Made by a program: the position numbers and the translations under genes. This document shows, in pieces, positions 1 through 7,070 of a DNA stretch of 14,423 nt (the stretch's first letter is position 1; each line of letters opens with the position of its first letter). The notes under the pieces were generated by a model. That model was not told the origin of the DNA. It worked only from the letters and a program-made list of their open reading frames with translations, and ran no database searches. This DNA comes from JABIAL01 sp964645825 (GTDB lineage Bacteria; Patescibacteriota; Patescibacteriia; UBA1558; GWA2-36-10): positions 1-14,423 of the forward strand of contig CAZXZY010000017.1 of NCBI GenBank assembly GCA_964645825.1, read 5' to 3'.

Positions 1-604
1 TTTGCCTCTTTCTACTAAGATTTTGATGTGGGGTTCAAACTTTTTTGTTAGTTATTGGCCACAGTTTTTTGGCAGCATAATATTATTTATCATTATGCTC
101 AAAATAATGGCTCGTTTTGGTGGCACCCGCTTTGTTTTACATAAGCTAATTTTGAAATTACCTATTTTTGGCAAAATTAGTAGAAATATGAACTTAGCTA
201 TTTTCTGTCGTTCATTGGCCTCACTGTTGGATAGTGGCATTACCATTGATCAGGCTTTACGTATTACATCTGATACAGTGACCAACGACGTTTACAAAAA
301 AAGAATATCCATTGTGTACCATCAGTTATTAAAGGGGACCTCTTTGTCAGATATTTTGTCAAAAGATGATCATTTTCCAGTTTTGATTTCTCGGATGGGT
401 AGAGTAGGCGAGCGCTCAGGTACATTATCGGAGACGCTTGATTATTTAGCAGATTTTTATGAGACCGAAGTTGATACTACTACCAAAAATTTATCTACCA
501 TGCTGGAGCCAGCTTTGTTAGTAACTATTGGTTTGGTGGTTGGCTTCGTAGCTATGTCTATTATCAATCCAATTTATGAGTTAACCAGTAAAGTTGGTCG
601 TTAA
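1..604 (+). CDS. pilC: Type IV pilus assembly platform protein PilC / GspF family, C-terminal part (5' end outside window)
   Basis: This is the C-terminal ~200 residues of an integral inner-membrane platform protein of type IV pilus/type II secretion machines, which couples the assembly ATPase to pilin insertion. The second T2SSF domain is visible: a membrane segment near the start, the stretch LAIFCRSLASLLDSGITIDQAL, the region around GRVGERSGTLSETLDYLADFYE, and a C-terminal hydrophobic helix in ALLVTIGLVVGFVAMSIINP. The GERSG...L..LA.FYE pattern is a family hallmark. Family members are usually about 350-400 residues, so about half is missing to the left; the reading frame is open to the window edge and the TTG at position 2 is probably not the real start. 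The stop codon shares one base with the next start (TAATG), which points to translational coupling with the minor pilin genes downstream. Confidence 0.93.
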   Translation, partial: LPLSTKILMWGSNFFVSYWPQFFGSIILFIIMLKIMARFGGTRFVLHKLILKLPIFGKISRNMNLAIFCRSLASLLDSGITIDQALRITSDTVTNDVYKKRISIVYHQLLKGTSLSDILSKDDHFPVLISRMGRVGERSGTLSETLDYLADFYETEVDTTTKNLSTMLEPALLVTIGLVVGFVAMSIINPIYELTSKVGR

Positions 605-2139
605 TGTGGAAACAGTTTAAAAATCAAGCAGGTGTAACTTTGGTGGAAATCATTCTGGTAGTGGTTATTTTTGTGGTTATCTTATCTTCAGTAGTTGGTT
701 TGATTTCCGATAAGACAATCAAAGAAGATTTAAGTGCTAAGGCTTTGTCGATAGTAGATATTTTGAATAGAGCTCGTAATTATGCTGTTACTGGTTATTA
801 TGGAGATAACTGGGGTATAAAAATATTGGATGATAGTACGGATTGTTATAGTGGTGGTGCTAGCGGAGATTGTATAATTTTATTTAAAGGTAAAAGTTAT
901 GTTTCTCGCAGTAGTGATTATGATGAAATTTTACTTTTTGATACTGGAGCATATTTTGATGCAGATCAAGAAACAGAATTTTATTTTGCTAAAGCCTCGG
1001 GCTGGCTCAGCACTACTACCGGCTCTTTGACTGGTCAAATTATTCGTTTGAGAAATAACTTTGGCAATGACACTATGATCGCTGTTAATGCCTTAGGCTT
1101 AATATATGAAGGCACTAACGGCTATGCTTATCGACGTTCTATTGCGATAGACAATACTAAAGTAAGTGGTGCTAGTAATTTGGGTGACTTCCCTTTTTTA
1201 TTAGCTGAAGCTAACAGTTATTTAAAAACATCTACCCATGGAGGCAATGTAGAGGATGATAATGCTTACGATATTGTATTTTCTTCGGATATAAACGGTA
1301 ATAATGTTTTAGCACATGAGATAGAAAAATACGCCTCTACTACCGGAGAGCTAATAACTTGGATCAAAATACCAGAAGTAAAAGCGGCAGAAAATACAGT
1401 GATTTATATGTTTTATGGAAATAATGACATTGCCTCTTCTCAAGAAAGAAGTGAGGAAGTTTGGGATAGTGCATATCAAATGGTGCAACATATGAATGAG
1501 GATCCATCTGGTAGTGCACCTCAGATTATAGATAGTACAGATAATGATCACGATGGAACAGCAGCTGGTACTTTTAGTTCTGGGGATTTAGTCGCTGGAC
1601 AAATTGGTGACACGATCAATTTTAATGGCTCAGATGCTAAATTTGATTTTGTAAGTAACAACCCAATTGGTACAGCAGAGGATGGCTTTACCCTTTCAGC
1701 TTGGGTGAGTCATGACGCAGTAGACTCTAGTCAACATATTGTTTCGTTTAATAATATTCAATTGCGTCCAACGCTTTGTTATGTGCGCGAGGACATGGAT
1801 CCAGAGTCGGATGAATGGCGCTCTGTTAACTATGGCACCGAAGATCCGGCAGATGACACTTGGTATTATTTGGTTTGTAATTTTGATAGTACTAATTTAC
1901 GTGTTTACATTGCTGGTTCAGAAACAACCAGTAGCCCAACAACCCTGACAACAGGAGATATATTGAATCCATCAAATTTTGTAGTTGGCTACTTACAGGG
2001 CTCAGAGTGGATGGAGGGAAGATTGGATGAAGTTAGAATATCCAACATTGCTCGTAGTGATAGTTGGGTTACTACTGAGTTTAATAACCAAAATAGTACT
2101 TCAACTTTTTATACTATCGGTGATGCCGTTAGTCCTTAA
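604..2139 (+). CDS. Minor pilin (GspH/FimT-like head) with DUF2341-like and LamG-like extracellular domains
   Basis: Predicted minor pilin of 511 residues. A class III (prepilin peptidase) signal is seen: a short basic leader ending at Gly10, then VTLVE with Glu at mature position 5, and a hydrophobic helix to about residue 33. The following stretch (IVDILNRARNYAVTGYYGDNWGIKI) has the pattern of GspH/FimT pseudopilins. From about residue 173 (YRRSIAIDNTKVSG) to about 300 it resembles DUF2341, including the IYMFYGN motif. From about 330 to 505 it resembles a LamG/concanavalin A-like fold (FTLSAWV, WYYLVCNFD, and the near-terminal LDEVRISN motif). The family is normally under 200 residues, so over 300 residues are added. 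The first gene of a four-gene minor pilin set, its ATG overlaps the stop of pilC by one base. The head assignment is by pattern; the role in surface or glycan binding is inferred. Confidence 0.85.
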   Translation: MWKQFKNQAGVTLVEIILVVVIFVVILSSVVGLISDKTIKEDLSAKALSIVDILNRARNYAVTGYYGDNWGIKILDDSTDCYSGGASGDCIILFKGKSYVSRSSDYDEILLFDTGAYFDADQETEFYFAKASGWLSTTTGSLTGQIIRLRNNFGNDTMIAVNALGLIYEGTNGYAYRRSIAIDNTKVSGASNLGDFPFLLAEANSYLKTSTHGGNVEDDNAYDIVFSSDINGNNVLAHEIEKYASTTGELITWIKIPEVKAAENTVIYMFYGNNDIASSQERSEEVWDSAYQMVQHMNEDPSGSAPQIIDSTDNDHDGTAAGTFSSGDLVAGQIGDTINFNGSDAKFDFVSNNPIGTAEDGFTLSAWVSHDAVDSSQHIVSFNNIQLRPTLCYVREDMDPESDEWRSVNYGTEDPADDTWYYLVCNFDSTNLRVYIAGSETTSSPTTLTTGDILNPSNFVVGYLQGSEWMEGRLDEVRISNIARSDSWVTTEFNNQNSTSTFYTIGDAVSP

Positions 2140-2153
2140 ATAATTATTTTTGT

Positions 2154-4220
2154 ATGAATTTTTTTAAAAATAAAAGTCAAGCAGGATTTAGTCTAGTGGA
2201 ACTGATAGTTGCCATTGGTGTCTTCGCTATTTTAGCTAGCGGAGTTACTTATGTGGTGACTAATTCTTACACCAATTTTTATGGTATAGGCGACAAACAA
2301 TCAATTGCTGAGTTTGCTCAAGAAGGCCTAGAAGCAGTCCGTTCTATTAGGGAAAATTCTTGGCAATACATAGAAAATAATGTTGGTTCAAATTTGGGCA
2401 TAGCTAAGGATGGTAATAGAGTCTGGACGTTTTCTGGCAGCTCAAATACTTTAGGTGATTTGACTAGAGTTATTATTATTAGCAATGCCTCACGTGATAC
2501 TGATGGTAATATTACAGAAGGAGTTGGCAACATTGATCCACTTACTAAAAAAGTTACGGTAACTATTTCTGCTTCCGGTATAGACGACTACGTGTTAAAT
2601 ACCTATTTAACATCTTGGTCAAACCGTACTTGGGAGCAAACTGATTGGTCTGGCGGTGTTGGTACACAATTTTGGTCATATGAAAATCAAGCTTATACAT
2701 CATCTAGTATGGATGGCATCACTACAGCAGGTAACTTGACATTAGAGTATGTCCCTGGTGCTATGGCTTGGGGCTGGTCTGACTTGACTGATTTTTCTTC
2801 TACTACTTCGTATGGTAGCTCCCGTAGTTATGCTTCATTAATTGATGATTTAAATGATCATTGGTATATATGTGGTAGTTCATCCTATTTGCAACGATTT
2901 GATATATCTAATGCCAGAACTACTGGTCTTAGTAGCCCTAGTACTGTTTCAGCATTAGCTGGCAGAGCCATAGCCTTGACGCCTAGCTCCACCATTGATC
3001 ATTTGTATATGGGAGGCGATAATAGTGTGATAAAGACTATTAGCACTTCTACTTTTTCCGTATTAAAGACTTATGTGCCAGCCACTAATCTGAGTTATTT
3101 ATACGCTTTTGCTATTAATGATATTGGTGACCATATGTATGCTGCTGGTACAGGAGGCATAATATTTAGTTTAGATATTGCGCAGGATGGCACGTTATCC
3201 TGTGATAATTGCACATTGTGGTGTGATACTAAAAAAGACCCCAAGTGCAAGGCAGACTTAGATACACCGGAAGTTTTGGTAGGGGCAACGTATCCCATTA
3301 ATGCCCTATGGCTAGATGATGCAAATGATAAATTATACCTATCTAGTGATTCACCTACAAATGCCATGGCTAGAATAGATGTTTCAAATACCGCTGATTT
3401 ATCTCTTGACTATGGTTTTTCTTATACGCAGGATATCACCGATTTTGAATATTTAGGTGAAAATCCTAGCGGTGACCTTCGTTTTATTATTGGTACGGAC
3501 TATAATAGTAGTGCTACTTATCCAGAGTTTGCTATCATAGATTCTGATGGTTCAAGTTTTACTAAAGTAGCCGGTGTTGACCTGAGTGCTGAGAGTGGCA
3601 AATCAATTTATGTCAGAGATGTGCATTATACCAATAACAATGAGGTTTTCATTGACGCAGAGGACTATGACGGCGTTCCGTATGCATATCTATATGCTAT
3701 TGAGGGAGTGACTACTTTAGCCGCGCCTGAACCATCAGTAAAGTCTGGGGTCACCGAAAATTCTCTCTTCGGTTATGGTCATACTTATTATCATCCTTCG
3801 GCTTATAGTAATACACAAGGAGGAATTTTTGGTGTTTGGAGCTATGCTGGTGCTAGTACTCGATATGCTGCTTATTTGGAGCAGGTACAAATACCAGGGG
3901 TAGGTGTTTATGACTCTACGGGAACATTGAGTTCTTCTAAGCTAGATATTGGCTCTACTGATCAAGAGCTACATAGTGTTACCATTTCACAAAATATTCC
4001 TACTAGTTGTGATATTGATATTACTTTGTATGCTGATGATAATTCAAGTTTCTCTTCAGCCACTAGTCAGGTTTTTAGTAGTACTACTAGTGATTTTACA
4101 GAAGAAGTAAATAGTGACATGCAAGGTGAGCGGTGGCTTTATTATAAAGTTGACATGACATCTTGTAGCAGTGATACTGCTACACCTACGCTTTATTCAT
4201 TTAGATTAAATTATAATTAA
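2154..4220 (+). CDS. Minor pilin (GspI/PilV-like head) with predicted beta-propeller and C-terminal beta-sandwich
   Basis: A 688-residue pilin-like protein. The prepilin peptidase site is Gly11|FSLVE, with Glu at mature position 5 and a helix to about residue 35. The segment AQEGLEAVRSIRENSW is typical of PilV/GspI-like pseudopilins. From about residue 226 to 520 there are about six repeats with a hydrophobic strand, an (H/K)LY.GG/S turn and a later strand (for example HWYICGS, HLYMGGD, HMYAAGT, KLYLSSD), which suggests a beta-propeller. Between blades sits a cluster C350-x2-C353-x3-C357-x7-C365. The last ~100 residues (WLYYKVDMT...TPTLYSFRLNYN) look like a beta-sandwich found at the ends of surface proteins. 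The start follows the previous stop by 14 bases and has no Shine-Dalgarno. Its stop overlaps the next ATG (TAATG). The propeller call comes from repeat pattern only; the ligand is unknown. Confidence 0.8.
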   Translation: MNFFKNKSQAGFSLVELIVAIGVFAILASGVTYVVTNSYTNFYGIGDKQSIAEFAQEGLEAVRSIRENSWQYIENNVGSNLGIAKDGNRVWTFSGSSNTLGDLTRVIIISNASRDTDGNITEGVGNIDPLTKKVTVTISASGIDDYVLNTYLTSWSNRTWEQTDWSGGVGTQFWSYENQAYTSSSMDGITTAGNLTLEYVPGAMAWGWSDLTDFSSTTSYGSSRSYASLIDDLNDHWYICGSSSYLQRFDISNARTTGLSSPSTVSALAGRAIALTPSSTIDHLYMGGDNSVIKTISTSTFSVLKTYVPATNLSYLYAFAINDIGDHMYAAGTGGIIFSLDIAQDGTLSCDNCTLWCDTKKDPKCKADLDTPEVLVGATYPINALWLDDANDKLYLSSDSPTNAMARIDVSNTADLSLDYGFSYTQDITDFEYLGENPSGDLRFIIGTDYNSSATYPEFAIIDSDGSSFTKVAGVDLSAESGKSIYVRDVHYTNNNEVFIDAEDYDGVPYAYLYAIEGVTTLAAPEPSVKSGVTENSLFGYGHTYYHPSAYSNTQGGIFGVWSYAGASTRYAAYLEQVQIPGVGVYDSTGTLSSSKLDIGSTDQELHSVTISQNIPTSCDIDITLYADDNSSFSSATSQVFSSTTSDFTEEVNSDMQGERWLYYKVDMTSCSSDTATPTLYSFRLNYN

Positions 4221-5536
4221 TGTTAAATAAATTTATTGCAAAACTAATGCGAAATTGGACGGCACAAAATAAAAGCGCCGCAGGTTTTAGTTTAGTTGAA
4301 GTGATTTTATATTTAGCTATTGTCAGTATTTTATTAGTAGCGGTGATCGATTTTAATTTAACTTTAGGTGGTACAACCAGCAAGCTGACAGCTAATCTGA
4401 ATGTATCTCAAGGCAGAAGACTATCTTTAAGTATGATTGATTATTTATCTCGTAATTCAGATGGTTTACTCAAGGACGTTGATGCACATTGTATGAGCAG
4501 CACTACCTTGTCTCTATATTTTGCTGATGATACTTATTTGCCTGGTACCTGTGTAGAAAATGGTGGCGGAGTAGCCATTGCTAGCGATAGTAGTCGGGTG
4601 AAGATGACTTGTTACCCAAATATTACTAACAATGGTCAGTACGGGGCTTGTAGTGCGGCAGCGGGCAATATTTATTATTTAAGTTCACCAGAAATCAGTG
4701 TTGTAGCTAGTGGTTTAGTATTCTCTACTTCTACAGCCAGCTCTACTTTTAGTAGTTTTATGAATGTCACCACCGCCTTAACTATGACTAATCTAGCTAA
4801 TAGCCAGACAGAGTTATTAGCTACTTCTACTGCTACTTCTACTGTCACTTTGCGTAATCAGACTTCCGATGGACTATTGGCTTGGTGGAAGATGGATGAT
4901 GATAGTCCGAGTTCTGACATGGTTGACAGTATTAGTGGTTACGACGGTGATTGTTCTACTGCCGCTCCAGCTGCAGTTGAGGGATTGGTCAATGGTTCTG
5001 CCGGTGCTTTTCATTTTGAAGAAGGGGATACTGATAGATGTGACGTAGGTAATGAGGATGGTTTGAATGTTAATGGTTCTTTTACCATTACTTCTTGGGT
5101 TGAGCCAGAATCAGCCACTGGCGCTGATATTATTACTCATAAACATAATTGGTCAAATAAAACTGGCTATACTACTTGGTTGCAGTCTAGTAAATTTTAT
5201 TGCCGTGTCTGTGATGATGTTGGTTGTACCGGACCTAATGATACTTATGTTATGACCATGGGTCATACTTACCATACAGCTTGTACATTTGATCGGGACA
5301 ATGGAGTAATCAAAATGTATGTTTATGAAGAAGGTGTGGGAGGTGTTGGTACGACTAGCTATGATACTATTCGAGAAAATTTAGTAAACTATGATACCGA
5401 TATGATGATTGGCATGTCAGCAGATGTCCCGGGTAATTACTTTGATGGTACTATTGATGAAGTAAGGATTTATAATCGCAAATTATCCGATGAAGAAATT
5501 TGGGCCTTGCAATCACAAGGAGCCGTAGCTGATTAA
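4220..5536 (+). CDS. Minor pilin (GspJ/PilW-like head) with LamG/concanavalin A-like domain
   Basis: A 438-residue minor pilin. The leader is long (22 residues, basic), ending AAG|FSLVE with Glu at mature position 5, then the hydrophobic VILYLAIVSILLVAVIDF. The helix and the following QGRRLSLSMIDYLSRNSDG have the pattern of GspJ/PilW. A Ser/Thr-Ala linker at residues 201-210 leads to a LamG-type domain from about residue 215 to 435: GLLAWWKMDDD opening strand, FTITSWVEPES, HTACTFD, and the terminal GTIDEVRIYNRKLSDEEI signature. Within it lies C328-x2-C331-x4-C336, possibly structural disulfides. The start codon overlaps the previous stop (TAATG) and no Shine-Dalgarno is seen. The LamG fold often binds carbohydrates or proteins, so adhesion at a pilus tip is a reasonable inference, not a demonstrated role. 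Confidence 0.86.
   Translation: MLNKFIAKLMRNWTAQNKSAAGFSLVEVILYLAIVSILLVAVIDFNLTLGGTTSKLTANLNVSQGRRLSLSMIDYLSRNSDGLLKDVDAHCMSSTTLSLYFADDTYLPGTCVENGGGVAIASDSSRVKMTCYPNITNNGQYGACSAAAGNIYYLSSPEISVVASGLVFSTSTASSTFSSFMNVTTALTMTNLANSQTELLATSTATSTVTLRNQTSDGLLAWWKMDDDSPSSDMVDSISGYDGDCSTAAPAAVEGLVNGSAGAFHFEEGDTDRCDVGNEDGLNVNGSFTITSWVEPESATGADIITHKHNWSNKTGYTTWLQSSKFYCRVCDDVGCTGPNDTYVMTMGHTYHTACTFDRDNGVIKMYVYEEGVGGVGTTSYDTIRENLVNYDTDMMIGMSADVPGNYFDGTIDEVRIYNRKLSDEEIWALQSQGAVAD
4820..4843 (+). repeat. Short tandem repeat, 12 bases x 2, in a Ser/Thr linker
   Basis: GCTACTTCTACT occurs twice in tandem, encoding ATSTATST (residues 201-208) of the GspJ-like minor pilin, just before its LamG domain. Low-complexity Ser/Thr linkers of this kind often join domains and can be O-glycosylated. 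A 12-base unit keeps the frame, so copy number could vary without breaking the gene. Confidence 0.8.
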
Positions 5537-5545
5537 TAGATAAAT

Positions 5546-7027
5546 ATGTTTATTTTTAAAAATATAAAAAATAAAAAAGGAAACATCGCTTTGATCTTAG
5601 TAGTCATGATCGCTAGTTTGACTTTGGTGTCAGCGGTTAGCTTAGCCTTGATTAATATTTCGGACCTCACAGCTAATTATCATTTGATAGAAAATGAAGA
5701 ACTTTTAGCTCAGCGAGATTCTTGCTTGGAAGATGCTTTGCAAAGAATTAACAGCAATGTTTATGCTACTGGAACGTATGAGCTAAATATTGGTAATGTT
5801 AATTGTAATTATGAAATATCTTCTACTGTAACTGGTGCTAAAATGGTGACTACAACGGCAGCATCTTTTTCCGATATTGGATATTGGCAAGGAGGCATAG
5901 TAATGGGCGTTAATGTATCTAGTACACCAATAACCGTAACTTCTTATAGAGATATAGTTGATGATGCTTGGTCATATTCTGGCTGGTCCAATCGGATAAA
6001 GGTGAGTGTACGACCCAGTGGAGTTAGTGGAAATGTATTTAATTTTCCAGTTTATGTAGATCTTAATGATTTGGGAGTAGATTTTTTTGATGTCGTTGAT
6101 GCTGCTGGTGATGATATAGCTGTGACGACAGTCAGTGGTGGCATAAAATTGTTTCGTGAAGTAGTAAATCTTGATACAGACGCTGAAACAGGTCAGATAT
6201 ATTTTAAGGCTCCTTTCTTAGCAGCTAGCACAGCAACAGATTTTTATATTTATTTTGGAAATGCTTTAGCTACCGAAACAAATGATGCAGAAATATGGTC
6301 AGATTATATACTTGTACAGCATTTAGATGAAGATCCAACCGGCGGTGCTCCACAGATGATAGATTCCACTACTAGTGATTTGGATGGAACGGTTTATGGT
6401 GACGAGATGGGAGCTGATGACCTCATAGATGGGGTGTCTGGTAATGCTATAGATTTTGATAATCCTGGCAAAACTGAATCGAATCGTGTCCAGATTACAG
6501 CGAATACAAGCATACACATTCCTAAAATAACCATAAGTCTTTGGGCAAACCTGACGACCTATGGACATGTTTCTACTTGGGATGAAAGACAGGGACCGAT
6601 TGGGCAATATTATGATTTTAGTATGTATAATGTTTCAAGTGATCATATTACAGTGGTAACGGAGCCAGCTGATTGTGAAGATAATATATATACAAATAGT
6701 GACAGTGGAGAAACCCCGAATTTAAGTGAATGGGCACATTTGGCTTATAATTTTGACGGAGAAACAAAGACAGTTAAAATTTATTTAGATGGTGAAGAAA
6801 TAGAAAGTAATCAAAGTGATAGCTTGCCATCATCAATTACAAGCTGTAATAGTGGCTATCTTTGTATTGGCTGTGGACATAGCGGAGCTTGGTATAGTCA
6901 TAATGGCGCTGTTGATGAAGTTAGGATTTCAAATAAAGTTTTATCTGCGGATTGGTTAGCAATGGAGCATAATAATTTCGATCCAGATAGTACTTTTTAT
7001 ACTACTAGTACAGTGGAGAGTTTATAA
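5546..7027 (+). CDS. Minor pilin (GspK/PilX-like head, no Glu5) with DUF2341-like and LamG-like domains
   Basis: A 493-residue protein with a pilin-like leader KNKKG at Gly12, followed by NIALILVVMIASLTLVSAVS. Mature position 5 is Ile (N-I-A-L-I), not Glu; loss of Glu5 is a hallmark of GspK, the outermost subunit of the type II secretion pseudopilus tip. The early coiled region (LIENEELLAQRDSCLEDALQ) also fits the PilX/GspK type. Residues about 143-255 resemble DUF2341 (YFKAPFLA, FYIYFGN), and about 285-490 a LamG/concanavalin A-like domain with the terminal AVDEVRISN motif. The last two parts are paralogous to those of the first minor pilin in the set (shared EDP.G.APQ.IDST). Cysteines include C377, C434, C440 and C443 (C-x2-C). 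Nine bases separate it from the previous stop. Whether it is cleaved by PilD depends on tolerance for Asn at +1 and no Glu5. Confidence 0.82.
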   Translation: MFIFKNIKNKKGNIALILVVMIASLTLVSAVSLALINISDLTANYHLIENEELLAQRDSCLEDALQRINSNVYATGTYELNIGNVNCNYEISSTVTGAKMVTTTAASFSDIGYWQGGIVMGVNVSSTPITVTSYRDIVDDAWSYSGWSNRIKVSVRPSGVSGNVFNFPVYVDLNDLGVDFFDVVDAAGDDIAVTTVSGGIKLFREVVNLDTDAETGQIYFKAPFLAASTATDFYIYFGNALATETNDAEIWSDYILVQHLDEDPTGGAPQMIDSTTSDLDGTVYGDEMGADDLIDGVSGNAIDFDNPGKTESNRVQITANTSIHIPKITISLWANLTTYGHVSTWDERQGPIGQYYDFSMYNVSSDHITVVTEPADCEDNIYTNSDSGETPNLSEWAHLAYNFDGETKTVKIYLDGEEIESNQSDSLPSSITSCNSGYLCIGCGHSGAWYSHNGAVDEVRISNKVLSADWLAMEHNNFDPDSTFYTTSTVESL

Positions 7028-7049
7028 TTAGTCATTATTAAGGTATAAT
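7021..7049 (+). promoter_or_regulatory. Predicted sigma70-type promoter for the pilM-like gene
   Basis: A perfect -10 hexamer TATAAT lies at 7044-7049, preceded by GG. A weak -35 (TTTATA, 7021-7026, four of six matches to TTGACA) lies 17 bases upstream and overlaps the stop codon of the previous gene. Predicted transcription start is near 7056, leaving about 15 bases before the ATG at 7071. The GGTATAAT octamer recurs at the two other predicted promoters in this window. Confidence 0.6.
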
Positions 7050-7070
7050 CAGTTTATATAGAGAAATACA

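Noticed and set aside
2..4. TTG as the true start of the first gene
   Set aside because: The frame is open to the window edge and PilC/GspF proteins are about twice as long; the gene is cut by the window, not started here.
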